Source: CAYXAA01 sp964462985 | GTDB lineage: Bacteria; Pseudomonadota; Alphaproteobacteria; Rhizobiales; Stappiaceae | NCBI GenBank assembly: GCA_964462985.1 | Contig: CAYXAA010000001.1 | Coordinates: 124,001-188,000 of the forward strand | Direction: 5' to 3' | Length of the DNA: 64,000 nucleotides | Shown here: positions 54,015 to 63,767 of the stretch, piece after piece | Layout of the letters: every line of letters starts with the position of its first letter | How positions within the stretch are numbered: position 1 is the first letter of the stretch | Program-made: the position numbers and the translations under genes | The notes under the pieces: model-generated | The model's input: the letters and a program-made list of their open reading frames with translations, nothing else | What the model was told of the DNA's origin: nothing | The model's database searches: none

Positions 54015-55676
54015 TCAATCGCCGACGATCGCCTTAAGCCTCGTCTTTTGCAGAAGGCCTCGCTCCTCGAGGATCGGGTATGCTATCGACGCGAGGAGCG
54101 AGTTGATCTGCTTCAGATCGCGGATCGTGTCGAGATGAAGCGCGCTGGTCTCAACGCTCCTGACGGAGCCGTCGCGTAGCCGTTCGAAATGGCGCCGGCT
54201 CGTGTCTTTTTCGACATCGCGCAGGCGATCTTTCTCCTGGACGAGTTGCCGAGCCGTTTCGAGGTCGCGTGTAATCAGCACGTTGAACGCCATGCGACCG
54301 TTGGCAAGCACGGCTGCGTGCAGCGCTGTCAGTTCACGCCAGCCTTCAGGCGAGAAGGCCAGGCGCCGCTCCATCTTCTTCGTGACGTGGACGAGCATGT
54401 TCCGCACGATGATGTCGCCCACCTGCTCCAGTTTGACGCAGGCGCCTAGAAGTTCCTGCATCCGAAGCACGTCCTGCTCCGCCATCTGCCCAGTGGCGAT
54501 CTTGGCGAGGTAGAGCTTGATGGCGGCGTGGCGGCGATCGACGCGGTCGTCCAGGGCCGCGAGCTCCTTGGCGCGGTCGCGGTCCGGTTCCTCATAGAGC
54601 TCCATGACGTCGCGCAGCATGACCTCGACCGTTTCGCACAGGCCGACGACCTCACGGGTGGCATTGGCAAGGGCCTGGCGGGGATCAGCGAGCGCCGCGG
54701 GATCGAGCGCCGATGCTTCCGCTTCTATCGGCCCGCGCGGTGCGGCCCGCGTCAGGACCGCCGCCAGGCCCTGGTTCACCGAGCTCACGAGCGGCGCTCC
54801 AAACAGCACGAGCAAGAAGTTGAATGCGATATGCGCGTGTACCACCTGCTGGACCGGGTCGGCCCCGAGCGCCTGAACCGGCAGGTTGAAAAGAAGCAGC
54901 GCAGCCAACGCGATCACCGCACCGGTTCCGCGCAGGACAAGATTACCGAGCGGAACCGCGCGAGCCGCAGGAGGATAGGCGCGCGAGAGCATGACGGCGA
55001 TGATCCCGCCACCAAGATTGGCACCGAGGACCATGACGATGCCCAGTTCCCCCGGCAGCAGTCCACGCGCCGCGAGAGAGGCGACCAACAGGATCGCGGC
55101 CACACTGGAGTGGAACAGCCAGGTAGCGACGGCGGCAAGGAGAAATGCCGTCACGGGATCGCCGGCGAGGTAGTTCACCACCAGGGGAAGGATCCGGCTT
55201 TCACGCAGCGGCTCGGCCGCCTCTCCGATCAAGCGCAGCGAGAGGAGCAGGAGGCCAACGCCAACCAGGATGCGGCCAAACTGCCGCCACGAGCGTCGAT
55301 CCGTGGCAAGAAAGACGGTGGTTCCCACGAAGAGCAGGATCGGCACGAGCGGCTCGAGATCAACGGACAGCGCTTTCACGACGAGCGCCGATCCGAGATC
55401 TGCACCGAGAACCGCGATGAGACCTGGAGCGCCGCCGACGAGTCCGCTCGCTGCGAAGGAGGCGACCAAAAGGCTTACAGCCGTCGCGCTCTGCAGCGCG
55501 ATCGCCAGCAGCATCCCGGCGAGGGCGGCAAGCAGCGGTTTGCGCAGGGTCGAGCGCAACCGCCGGCGCAGTACGTCACCGTAAGCCCGTTCGACGCCGG
55601 TGCGCACCATGCGGGTTGCCCAAAGGAGGAGCGCGACGGCGCCTGCAAGATGCAACAGGATCAGGGAGCCGCTCAC
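54015..55676 (-). CDS. Na/Pi-cotransporter family protein with PhoU-like tail
   Basis: This 553-residue protein has an N-terminal Na+/phosphate cotransporter unit (about 1-300) made of two inverted membrane repeats, with the signature sequence ALQSATAVSLLVASF near residue 60 and a second, degenerate copy FHSSVAAILLVASL near 190. The C-terminal about 220 residues are helical and PhoU-like (ATREVVGLCETVEVMLRDVM). Such proteins move phosphate or regulate its uptake. A strong hairpin occurs 208 bases upstream. Transport direction is not evident. Confidence 0.88.
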   Translation of the reverse strand: MSGSLILLHLAGAVALLLWATRMVRTGVERAYGDVLRRRLRSTLRKPLLAALAGMLLAIALQSATAVSLLVASFAASGLVGGAPGLIAVLGADLGSALVVKALSVDLEPLVPILLFVGTTVFLATDRRSWRQFGRILVGVGLLLLSLRLIGEAAEPLRESRILPLVVNYLAGDPVTAFLLAAVATWLFHSSVAAILLVASLAARGLLPGELGIVMVLGANLGGGIIAVMLSRAYPPAARAVPLGNLVLRGTGAVIALAALLLFNLPVQALGADPVQQVVHAHIAFNFLLVLFGAPLVSSVNQGLAAVLTRAAPRGPIEAEASALDPAALADPRQALANATREVVGLCETVEVMLRDVMELYEEPDRDRAKELAALDDRVDRRHAAIKLYLAKIATGQMAEQDVLRMQELLGACVKLEQVGDIIVRNMLVHVTKKMERRLAFSPEGWRELTALHAAVLANGRMAFNVLITRDLETARQLVQEKDRLRDVEKDTSRRHFERLRDGSVRSVETSALHLDTIRDLKQINSLLASIAYPILEERGLLQKTRLKAIVGD

Positions 55677-55883
55677 AGAATCCTCCGAATGCGTGGGAAC
55701 GGTGGAAGCATCGTCGCGACCGAAGGCGTTCGTGCCGCGAAGGGCTGCGAAGCCGGACGCAACTTCGATACAGCTCCGACCAACGTGTCCGGGCGTCCAG
55801 GGTTCCGCACACCGCGACAGCCGCTACCGGCGCCGAGTGCTCGGGTATCAGGACCGAAACCGGGCGCCGAATTGGCTCTGATA

Positions 55884-55909
55884 CCCCGATGGTGCTTGGA
55901 CCATCGGGG
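55884..55909. terminator. strong isolated hairpin upstream of the Na/Pi cotransporter gene
   Basis: CCCCGATGGT-GCTTGG-ACCATCGGGG is a perfect 10-base stem with a 6-base loop, flanked by two GGCGCC copies (near 55864 and 55914) that could extend the structure. There is no T run on either side. It could be a leader element of the minus-strand transporter message, or a terminator. The remainder of the 734-base region 55677-56410 shows no gene. Confidence 0.45.
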
Positions 55910-56410
55910 GTGGGCGCCGGACGCCGCAGGGCGCCAAGACGGCGCGGCATTCATGACCAGGCTCATAGCACCTCACTGCGCACCATCGATGGCAGGGCGC
56001 CGACCTGCCGCACCGGCTTCATGGAACGACGAGGAACGATGAGCCAGGTGCACGGCTGAACTTCGCCGCAAGGTCGGCACCGAACAATCTGCGACTGCAC
56101 TTTGCCGGCCCTGCTTCCGGACGGCACGCGCGGCGACGCGCTCTCCATCTCGCCTCACCGCTACCGAAAGCAGCCACCGATCGGCCGAGTTTCACCTCGG
56201 CAACCTCAGCCATTGCCGGGTGGCAGCGGTTGTGCGCACTCCAACATATTCTGATCCGCAGCTTGTTCAAAGGGCGACGGGGGTGGTCACGCCGTCAGGT
56301 TCATAAGGCGCGTCAACCCGCTGCCCGGACGTCCCGGACAAATGTCCCGCAGCAAACCGTTTCAAAACGCCGCCCTGAACGGCAGGATCCGGCCAAATTT
56401 TCATGAAAAA

Positions 56411-56487
56411 TGGCGCGCCCGAAAGGATTCGAACCTCTGACCCCCAGATTCGTAGTCTGGTGCTCTATCCAGCTGAGCTACGGGCGC
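56411..56487 (-). tRNA. tRNA-Arg (anticodon ACG)
   Basis: The reverse strand folds as a full cloverleaf of 77 bases including an encoded CCA. The acceptor stem is GCGCCCG with CGGGCGC, the D-arm includes AGCTCAGCTGGATAGAGC, the anticodon stem is CCAGA/TCTGG around loop CTACGAA (anticodon ACG), and the T-arm contains GGTTCGAATCC. The ACG anticodon, read as inosine after deamination, decodes CGU/CGC/CGA. Confidence 0.97.
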
Positions 56488-56876
56488 TTGCCGATGTACC
56501 GCGGCGTCGACGGGGTCGACCCGGGCTGCCGCCGGACAGCGGTCCGGCGCCGTTCGCGAGCAAGCCGCGAACAGGGCGCTACGTCTACCCCGGCCGCCGG
56601 GGGAATGCAAGACACGGGATATGGATTTTTCCACTGCCGAAACACCGGCAGCAGACGGCCGGTTCGGGACTGTCGCAGGTGCACGGCGCCGCAAATCGGA
56701 TGGCATCGCCGCTCCGCGCTGCAGTCATAAAACGAGCAGCGTCCGCCGATGCTCACTGAAATCTTGCCCGAACTCCTGGGTCCGATCCGGCGTTCGGGCC
56801 GTCTCCCCGCCTACGGAAGGCCTACCCTCTCCTCCGGCGCTTGCAGCCGGCGCGCTGCCCTTGACGGTGATCGAAG
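56488..56876. other. intergenic region between tRNA-Arg and histidine kinase gene
   Basis: 389 bases with no convincing gene. A small GC hairpin, CCCCGG-CCG-CCGGGG (56588-56602), is the only structure noticed. Confidence 0.4.
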
Positions 56877-58445
56877 TCAGCGGTCGGCGACGACTTTCGG
56901 CCGCGACGGCCGCACCTCGCGCGGCCGCTCTGCCCGTGCGGCGGCGCGATCGGGCAGCACGAACTCGAAGGTCGCGCCCGGCCCCGGCCGGTCGGACAGG
57001 TAAATCGATCCACCGTGCGCACGCACCAGTTCGGCGGCGATGGCGAGTCCGAGCCCGGTGCCGCCGCTCTTGGTCGAGGCCTGAAACGGGCGGAACAGAG
57101 TGCGCCGCACCGTTTCCGGGACGCCCGGCCCGGTATCGCTGACGCGGATGACGGCGCCGCCGTCGTCGCGTTCAGCCTCGACGGTAATGCGGCTGACCAG
57201 TGCCGGGTCGGCCGTCGTCTCCAGGGCCTGCAAGGCGTTGCGGGTGAGATTCATCAAGATGCGGAACAGGTGTTCCGGATCGGCGTCGACCTCGAGATCG
57301 GGTGCGATGCGGACGTCGAAGCCGATACGCTCGTGGCCGGTAAGGCCCAACACCTCCGCGACATCTTCCGCGATGCGGGCGACACGCACGAGTCGGCGCT
57401 TCGGCGGCGCCTCGGTGGTGCGGCCATAGGAAAGCACGGCCTGGGTGTAGCCGACAGCGCGGTCGAGCGCGGCAATGATCTTGGGCGCTAACCGCTGCAC
57501 GGTCGGATCGGCGACGAGTTCGAGCCGTTCCGAGAACAGTTGTGCCGAGGCAAGTAGATTGCGCAGGTCATGGTTGATCTTGGAGACGGCGAGCCCGAGG
57601 TCGGCAAGGTGACGCTGACGTTCCAACGTATCGGCCAGCACCTGCTGCATCTCCGCCAAGCGCCGTTCGGCGTCGCCGATCTCGTCGGAACGCCCTGACG
57701 GCGTGGCGATCCGCGAGCGGTCGTCGGGATCTTCCGAAAAGCGGATCATGGAGCGTGTCAGCCGCTGCATGGGCCGAAGGAACAGCCAGCGCAGGCTGAA
57801 GTAGACCAGCGTCGCCGTGACTACTGAAATCACGAGCGACAGCCCGAGAATGCGCACGGAGAAGGCCAGCATGTCATCGCGCAACAGCCGCTCCGGAACC
57901 ACGATGTCGACCTTGCCCCCGGTTCCCATGTGGCTCGGCCCGATGAGACGCATGTAGCCGCTGCCGCCGCGGAGCAGAATCTCGAAGCTTTCGAGGATGG
58001 CTAGCGTGGGCGTCATGTCGCTCATGTCGACGACGCTGTCGATCGAGCTCGGCTTCTCGCTCATCGCGATCAGGCGCCGGCGCTCGCCCTCGAGCAGGGA
58101 AATTGCGACCGCGCCGGTTGAGCGCAACAGGTCTTCCTGCAGGCGGGGAGCGACCGTGTTGGTGACGCTCAGCACGGTGGCCGCGACGCCGGCCGTGGTC
58201 AGCCGATCCCTGACCCAGTTGTTGCGGAAGTTGGCGATCGACGGCACGTAGATGAAGATTTCGCTCAACATCACGAACAGCACGGTGAGGATGAGCAGCT
58301 TGCCGGACAGTCCGCTCCAGCGGCGCGGCGGCGGCGCGTCGCCGCCCATCTCCGGCCGGGGCCCGTCCTGCACGAGCGCAGCCGGCGCATCGTCGGTGAT
58401 CCTCGTCCTGGTCAAGCGTTCGGAGTCTCCTGACTCGCCCGTCAC
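56877..58445 (-). CDS. sensor histidine kinase
   Basis: This kinase of about 522 residues has two membrane spans (about 48-68, KLLILTVLFVMLSEIFIYV, and 198-220) around a periplasmic sensor, a HAMP segment, His292 in SKINHDLRNLLASAQ, and ATPase boxes NLTRNALQALE, VSDTGPGVPE and GGTGLGLAIA. The H-box (HDLRN) is of the NtrB-like rather than the PhoR type. The start is uncertain: the GTG at 58445 follows GGAAGG; a TTG further upstream or the ATG at 58349 are alternatives. No response regulator is adjacent. It may act with the flavoprotein/TVP38 pair upstream, 142 bases away. Confidence 0.85.
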   Translation of the reverse strand: MTGESGDSERLTRTRITDDAPAALVQDGPRPEMGGDAPPPRRWSGLSGKLLILTVLFVMLSEIFIYVPSIANFRNNWVRDRLTTAGVAATVLSVTNTVAPRLQEDLLRSTGAVAISLLEGERRRLIAMSEKPSSIDSVVDMSDMTPTLAILESFEILLRGGSGYMRLIGPSHMGTGGKVDIVVPERLLRDDMLAFSVRILGLSLVISVVTATLVYFSLRWLFLRPMQRLTRSMIRFSEDPDDRSRIATPSGRSDEIGDAERRLAEMQQVLADTLERQRHLADLGLAVSKINHDLRNLLASAQLFSERLELVADPTVQRLAPKIIAALDRAVGYTQAVLSYGRTTEAPPKRRLVRVARIAEDVAEVLGLTGHERIGFDVRIAPDLEVDADPEHLFRILMNLTRNALQALETTADPALVSRITVEAERDDGGAVIRVSDTGPGVPETVRRTLFRPFQASTKSGGTGLGLAIAAELVRAHGGSIYLSDRPGPGATFEFVLPDRAAARAERPREVRPSRPKVVADR

Positions 58446-58587
58446 CCTTCCGCCGATCCGATCGGAGGCGCAAAAGCGCCCCTTCAAAGGTCGCCAGTCA
58501 TTCTAGCGTGCATCGGGACGGCAAGGAAACAGCCCGCGCGGCCACTCGGCGCCGGATCGGGGTTTGCGGCTGCAGGGTGCAATGACG

Positions 58588-60018
58588 TCAGCCGAAACGA
58601 GCGAGCGTGCGGACGAGGCGGCGGAGCCAGGGGTTGTGTGCGCTCGCTGCGTAGTAGCCGAGCGCGGCACGGCGCACGGCCTCACTGAACGTGGGATAGG
58701 GCGCGACGAAGCCTAAAAGGTCCGCAACCCTCGCCTTGCGCGCCAGAGCGAAAGAGAGCAAGGCGACGATCTCCCCGGCTGCGGCCCCGGCAACGCCGGC
58801 GCCGAGGAGCCGGCCACGCGGCCCGACCACGAGCTTGACCAGCCCCGCGGTCTCTCGCTCCGACCGGGCTCGATCGTTTTCGGAGAAGGGCGCACGCAGC
58901 ACAGTGACCCGGTCACCATGGCGTTCGCGTGCCGTGGCCTCGTCGAGACCGACGAAGCCAATCTCGGGGGCGGTATAAGTCACCCGCGGATACGATTCCG
59001 GCGTCTCGCGGACGGGGAGCCTGAACAGCGCGGAGCGCACCACCAGCCCGGCCTGGTGGCCGGCGACGTGGGTAAACTGCGGTCCGCCGGCGACATCGCC
59101 GATGGCGTAGACCCGAGGGTTGCTGGTCCGCAATCCGCGATTGACGGTAATTCCGCGGGCGGTCGATGCAACGCCCGCCGCCTCGAGCCCGAGACCGTCG
59201 ATTGTGGCCTTGCGACCGACGGCCACCAGAAGGTGGCTGCCGGCGACCACGCGCTCGCCGCCGGGACCGGATGCGGCAAGCGTGATCGCGCCCGGTGCGC
59301 CCGATACCGCGGTGACCTTGGCCTGCTCCAGGATTTCGATGCCGTCGGAGCGGAGCCCGGCCAGTGCGATTTCGGCCAGTTCCCGGTCCTCGCGGCCGAG
59401 CGCGGCCGCGGCTTCGATCACGGTGACTCGGGCACCGAGGCGGCGAAAGGCCTGGGCGAACTCAAGTCCGACCGGGCCGCCCCCCATCACCAGGAGATGC
59501 TCCGGGCATGTTGTGAGATCGAACACGGTCTCGTTGGTCAGGAACGGTACCGTGTCGAGGCCCGGAATGAGCGGTATGGCCGGACGCGATCCGGTGGCGA
59601 TGACGAAGCGGCGGGCGCGGATCGAGAAGCCGCCGGCGGATACGGTCTCCGGCCCGGAGAATGCGGCTGCGGCTCGGATCACCCTGACCCCCAGCCGCTC
59701 GAACCGTTCGACGGAGTCATGCGGCGCAATACCGGCGATCACGTCGCGCACATGGGCCATGACACGGGCAAAATCGACAGCAACGCCCGCCGGCACCGTG
59801 ATGCCGAAGTCCGCGCTGCCAACGGCGTGACCGGCACGGCGGGCGGCGGCGATCAACGCCTTGGACGGAACGCAGCCGGAGTTGAGGCAGTCGCCGCCCA
59901 TGCGCCCTTTCTCGATCAGCACGGTTTCCGCCCCGAAGGCAGCGGCCGCTGCCGCGACCGTGAGCCCGGCCGAACCGGCACCGATGACGCAGATGTCCGG
60001 AGCCAGCGTCTCCGCCAT
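58588..60018 (-). CDS. FAD-dependent disulfide oxidoreductase (mercuric reductase/dihydrolipoamide dehydrogenase-like)
   Basis: This 476-residue flavoprotein begins APDICVIGAGSAGLTVAAAA (FAD site), carries the redox disulfide GGDCLNSGCVPSKAL near residue 42, an NAD(P) site LVMGGGPVGLEFAQAFRRLG near residue 175, the IGDVAGGPQFTHVA element and a C-terminal dimerisation domain. The ATG at 60018 is chosen because the upstream frame is not coding. It is 11 bases after the TVP38 gene, in a pairing seen in many bacteria. The C-terminus lacks the Cys-Cys pair of true mercuric reductases, so another disulfide substrate is likely. Confidence 0.87.
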   Translation of the reverse strand: MAETLAPDICVIGAGSAGLTVAAAAAAFGAETVLIEKGRMGGDCLNSGCVPSKALIAAARRAGHAVGSADFGITVPAGVAVDFARVMAHVRDVIAGIAPHDSVERFERLGVRVIRAAAAFSGPETVSAGGFSIRARRFVIATGSRPAIPLIPGLDTVPFLTNETVFDLTTCPEHLLVMGGGPVGLEFAQAFRRLGARVTVIEAAAALGREDRELAEIALAGLRSDGIEILEQAKVTAVSGAPGAITLAASGPGGERVVAGSHLLVAVGRKATIDGLGLEAAGVASTARGITVNRGLRTSNPRVYAIGDVAGGPQFTHVAGHQAGLVVRSALFRLPVRETPESYPRVTYTAPEIGFVGLDEATARERHGDRVTVLRAPFSENDRARSERETAGLVKLVVGPRGRLLGAGVAGAAAGEIVALLSFALARKARVADLLGFVAPYPTFSEAVRRAALGYYAASAHNPWLRRLVRTLARFG

Positions 60019-60029
60019 GGCGTTGGCCC

Positions 60030-60902
60030 TCACAGATCGCCACCTGGTCGGCCTCGGCGCAGGCGCCGGGCAAGGACGGGCAGCAGCGCGACGACGCCGA
60101 GAGCGGCGGTTGAAATCAGAAGCTCGGAGGTGATCAGCGCGGACAGATCCACATTGCAAGAGCCGGCGGTTGCACAACCGGGATGTGCCTTCTCCTGCGC
60201 GGCGATGACGCTGTCGAGACCCGCGCCGACGACGGAATAGGCGTAGGTGCCGGGCAGGATGCCGATGAAGGTCGCAAGGAGATATGTTCTGAGCGGCACG
60301 CGGAACAGCGCCGGGGCCATGTTGACGAGCCAGAACGGGAAGATCGGGGTCAGACGCAGAAACAGGAGATAATTGAAGGCGTCGGCCCGAAAACCCTCCG
60401 CCAACCGCTCCAGCCGGGGCGAGGATCGTCTTGTCAGGGCTTCACCCAGCGACGTTCGGGCGGCAAGGAAGATCAACATCGCTCCGAAGGTGGCGGCAAA
60501 CACCGTCAGCGTGCCGCCGACGAGCCAGCCAAACAGGAAGCCGCCGGCGATGGTGATCAAAGACGCACCGGGGAACGACAAGGCCACGGCCACCGCATAA
60601 ATCGCGACATAGGCCAGCACGGCCGTAAGCGTGTGGCCGTTGACCATGCCGACGAGGTGCGATCGATGGCGGATCAGGGACGACAGTGTCAAAGGCTCAT
60701 GCCAGCCCTGAGAGTAGCCGTACAACGCGATGGCACCGATCAGCGCGATCGGCGCCCAGCGCCGAACCATCCACCGGTCGGCCGGCTTGTCCGCCTCCGA
60801 CCCCGCCCCTGCCTTCTGGCGCAAGGCCGGGCCACCGCGCCCGCTTCGCTGCGGCATTGCTCTCCCGGCGCCTCCGGTCGGCCGATACGGTTCGGACATC
60901 AT
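60030..60902 (-). CDS. TVP38/TMEM64 family membrane protein
   Basis: This 290-residue inner-membrane protein of the DedA-related SNARE-associated group has FPGASLITIAGGFLFGWLVG and LRLTPIFPFWLVNMAPALF, with the family's FGxxxG element and re-entrant helices. The N-terminus is a basic cytosolic tail of about 45 residues. GGAG precedes two consecutive ATGs (60902 and 60899). It is followed by the flavoprotein gene. Members may flip lipids or support metal uptake; the function here is not known. Confidence 0.85.
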   Translation of the reverse strand: MMSEPYRPTGGAGRAMPQRSGRGGPALRQKAGAGSEADKPADRWMVRRWAPIALIGAIALYGYSQGWHEPLTLSSLIRHRSHLVGMVNGHTLTAVLAYVAIYAVAVALSFPGASLITIAGGFLFGWLVGGTLTVFAATFGAMLIFLAARTSLGEALTRRSSPRLERLAEGFRADAFNYLLFLRLTPIFPFWLVNMAPALFRVPLRTYLLATFIGILPGTYAYSVVGAGLDSVIAAQEKAHPGCATAGSCNVDLSALITSELLISTAALGVVALLPVLARRLRRGRPGGDL

Positions 60903-61071
60903 AATACTCCAGTCCTGGTCGGGACTTGCCATGGTTTGCCGCCGCTGTCTCGTGCTATGTGGCGTAGTCCTGTCAGCTATGCGGCCCCCTCACCCGATTT
61001 TGAGTCTCGCCCGCTGCCTCATCACCGGCGCGTGACAGGCGACCCGGACGGCGCCTCCCGGACTGTTCTCG

Positions 61072-61100
61072 TTGACTTCCTGCGGCACCGCCCGTATAAG
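61072..61100 (+). promoter_or_regulatory. near-consensus promoter of rpmH
   Basis: TTGACT (61072-61077), a 17-base spacer and TATAAG (61095-61100) form a strong sigma70-type promoter 170 bases before rpmH. It is the best-scoring promoter seen by eye in the window, as expected for a ribosomal-protein gene. The rest of the 367-base gap 60903-61269 shows no gene. Confidence 0.75.
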
Positions 61101-61269
61101 CCCGCACGATCGGAACATGCCGTCCGGGCGGCTTCCGCGGAGGCCGGTCGCCTCATGGGTCGGCCCGCTCGGGATCACCCGAAGGGTTTGCCTCGGGGAT
61201 GCTCGGGTGCTTTCCACGAAACAAGTCATAAACTGAGGGCCGCGCGCCCGTCGCGCGCGGGAAACGACA

Positions 61270-61404
61270 ATGAAGCGTACCTATCAGCCGAGCCGCCTCG
61301 TCCGGAAGCGTCGCCACGGCTTCCGCGCCCGCATGGCTACCAAGAACGGTCGTCAGGTTCTCGCCCGCCGTCGCGCCAAGGGCCGCAAGCGGCTCAGCGC
61401 CTGA
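61270..61404 (+). CDS. rpmH: 50S ribosomal protein L34
   Basis: This 44-residue ribosomal protein begins MKRTYQPSRLVRKRRHGF and ends KRLSA, the universal L34 pattern, very rich in Arg and Lys. It is read directly from the sequence because the gene is too short for most ORF filters. It begins the conserved rpmH-rnpA-yidC block and precedes rnpA by 34 bases. Confidence 0.98.
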   Translation: MKRTYQPSRLVRKRRHGFRARMATKNGRQVLARRRAKGRKRLSA

Positions 61405-61438
61405 TCGCGCGAGTCGACGACCGGCGGAGGCCCCACTC

Positions 61439-61885
61439 ATGGCCGGCAAACCGCTGCCCCGCGCTCCGCAGACCCTGAAGAAGCGCTCCGAGTTTGTGGC
61501 CGTCGCCAAGGGTGGCCGCCGGGCTCGGCGCGCATTTGTGCTGCAGGCGATCGAGCGGTCGAACGACAGTCGTCACGACAACGCCCCGCGGGTGGGCTAT
61601 ACGGTGACCAAGAAAGTCGGTTGTGCAGTGGTGCGCAACCGGATCAGGCGCCGGCTCCGAGCGGCGATGCAGGCTGCGGGCGATGCCGCCATGGCCGGCA
61701 CCGACTACGTGGTCGTCGGGCGCGGCGATGCGCTGCGCCAGGACTTCGCCGAACTGGTCGACGAGCTCCGCGACTGTCTCGCCAGGCCCCGGACTAAGCC
61801 TGACGCTGGACCGCGACGCAGACGTCCGTCGAAGTCCGGCCGTCGTGCGCCGGAGCAAGAGCTTCCCCTGTCGAAACAAGGCTGA
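61439..61885 (+). CDS. rnpA: ribonuclease P protein component
   Basis: This 148-residue protein binds the RNase P RNA and helps mature tRNA 5' ends. It has LKKRSEFVAVAKGGRRA near the N-terminus and the RNR motif in VVRNRIRRRLRAAM near residue 65. A basic C-terminal tail of about 30 residues, rich in Arg and Pro, extends beyond the core fold, as in other Rhizobiales. It lies 3 bases before yidC. Confidence 0.96.
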   Translation: MAGKPLPRAPQTLKKRSEFVAVAKGGRRARRAFVLQAIERSNDSRHDNAPRVGYTVTKKVGCAVVRNRIRRRLRAAMQAAGDAAMAGTDYVVVGRGDALRQDFAELVDELRDCLARPRTKPDAGPRRRRPSKSGRRAPEQELPLSKQG

Positions 61886-61888
61886 CCG

Positions 61889-63709
61889 ATGGCCGATAAC
61901 CGGAACACCATTCTCGCGATCGTGCTGTCGCTGATCGTCTTTCTGGGCTGGCAGTATTTTGTTGCCCAGCCACAGATTGAACGCCAGCGCCAACTCGCGC
62001 AGCAACAGCAGGCGACGCAGACCACCGAACAGGGACAGCCTTCGACCGCGCCTCAACCGGTACCAGGTCCGGGTCAAGCCGATGCACCCACGGCCGGAGC
62101 GCCGGCGGCGGGCGGCGGCGCCGTTGTCGTTGACCGGGAGGCCGCGCTGGCGGCAACGCGCCGCGTGGCAATCGAGACGCCGCGCATCTCCGGATCGATC
62201 AACCTGACCGGCGGCCGCATCGACGACGTGCGTCTCAAGGATTACCGCGAGACGGTCGAACCGGACAGCGAGACCATCGTGTTGTTCTCGCCGAAGGGCA
62301 GCCCGCACCCCTACTACGCCGACTACGGCTGGGTGGCCGAGCCGGGCGCAAATGTGGCGCTGCCAGGTCCTGACACCCTGTGGACCGTGGAAGACGGCGC
62401 GAAACTGACGCCGTCGACGCCTGTGACGCTTACCTTCGACAACGGCGCCGGGCTTGTGTTCAAGCGCACGATCGCCATCGACGACAACTACATGTTCTCC
62501 GTCAGCCAGTCGGTGGAGAACACCGGAACGGACAGCGTGCGGCTCTACCCTTATGGGCTGATCGCACGACACGGCAGGCCGGAGACGGCCGGCTTCTTCA
62601 TCCTGCACGAGGGCATGATCGGTGTCTTCGGCGATGGAGGTCTGTCCGAGATTGACTACGACACGCTCGTCGAGGACGGCAATGTCAATCCCGGCAAGGT
62701 CGACCAGGGCTGGCTCGGCATCACCGACAAGTACTGGGCCGCCACGCTGATTCCGACCCCCGGCGAGAGCTTCCAGCCACGCTTTTCTCATGTTCAGGCC
62801 ACGGACAACTATCAGGCCGACTTCCTTGGCGACGTGGTCGAGATCGCCGCCGGCGCCACCGGCGAAACGAAGTCGAACCTGTTTGCCGGCGCCAAGGAAG
62901 TGAACCTGATCGACGGCTACGAGGCGGCGCTCGGCATCAAGCAGTTCGAGCTCCTGATCGACTGGGGCTGGTTCTACTTCCTGACCAAGCCGATGTTCTT
63001 TGCCATCGACTATCTGTTCAAGCTGGTCGGGAACTTCGGCGTGGCCATTTTGTTGGTTACCGTCATCATCAAGGCGATTTTCTTCCCGCTCGCCAACAAG
63101 TCCTACGTATCCATGAGCAAGATGAAGCTCGTGCAGCCGCAGATGACGGAGATCCGCGAGCGCTACAAGGACGACAGGGCCAAGCAGCAGCAGGCCCTCA
63201 TGGAGCTCTATAAGAAGGAGAAGATCAACCCGCTGGCCGGCTGTTTGCCGATCCTGATCCAGATCCCGGTGTTCTTCGCGCTCTACAAGGTGCTGTTTGT
63301 CACCATCGAAATGCGCCACGCACCATTCTTCGGCTGGATCCGGGATCTCTCCGCTCCCGATCCGACCACCATCTTCAACCTGTTCGGCCTGATCCCATGG
63401 GATCCGCCTTCGTTGCTCATGCTCGGCGTCTGGCCGTTGATCATGGGCGTGACCATGTTCGTGCAGATGAAGATGAACCCGGCACCGCCGGATCCCACCC
63501 AACAGATGATCTTCACCTGGATGCCGGTGATCTTCACCTTCATGCTGGCATCGTTCCCGGCGGGTCTAGTGATCTACTGGGCCTGGAACAACACGCTCTC
63601 GATTGCGCAGCAGTACATCATCATGCGGCGCCAGGGCGTCAAGGTCGAGCTCTGGGACAACTTGCGCTCGACGTTCAAACGCCAGAAGCCGAAGGGCGAG
63701 GCGAGCTGA
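61889..63709 (+). CDS. yidC: membrane protein insertase YidC
   Basis: This 606-residue inner-membrane insertase (Oxa1 family) has an N-terminal anchor (about 6-24, ILAIVLSLIVFLGWQYFV), a Gln/Pro-rich linker, a large periplasmic P1 domain (about 90-340), and the conserved membrane core (about 375-600) with FGVAILLVTVIIKAIFFPLA, MSKMKLVQPQM and the NPLAGCLPILIQIPVFFALY motif. It completes the conserved rpmH-rnpA-yidC order. Confidence 0.97.
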   Translation: MADNRNTILAIVLSLIVFLGWQYFVAQPQIERQRQLAQQQQATQTTEQGQPSTAPQPVPGPGQADAPTAGAPAAGGGAVVVDREAALAATRRVAIETPRISGSINLTGGRIDDVRLKDYRETVEPDSETIVLFSPKGSPHPYYADYGWVAEPGANVALPGPDTLWTVEDGAKLTPSTPVTLTFDNGAGLVFKRTIAIDDNYMFSVSQSVENTGTDSVRLYPYGLIARHGRPETAGFFILHEGMIGVFGDGGLSEIDYDTLVEDGNVNPGKVDQGWLGITDKYWAATLIPTPGESFQPRFSHVQATDNYQADFLGDVVEIAAGATGETKSNLFAGAKEVNLIDGYEAALGIKQFELLIDWGWFYFLTKPMFFAIDYLFKLVGNFGVAILLVTVIIKAIFFPLANKSYVSMSKMKLVQPQMTEIRERYKDDRAKQQQALMELYKKEKINPLAGCLPILIQIPVFFALYKVLFVTIEMRHAPFFGWIRDLSAPDPTTIFNLFGLIPWDPPSLLMLGVWPLIMGVTMFVQMKMNPAPPDPTQQMIFTWMPVIFTFMLASFPAGLVIYWAWNNTLSIAQQYIIMRRQGVKVELWDNLRSTFKRQKPKGEAS

Positions 63710-63767
63710 CGAGACCGCGGCCGTCTGAAGGGCGGCCGCCGCCAGCCATGGTGCTTCGCGCGTGAAG

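Noticed and set aside
54528..56042. 504-codon plus-strand open frame
   Set aside because: Mostly antisense to the Na/Pi-cotransporter gene; composition resembles a GC-rich shadow and the extension past 55676 has no motif.
61394..63502. 702-codon minus-strand open frame
   Set aside because: It lies opposite rnpA and yidC, which are certain.
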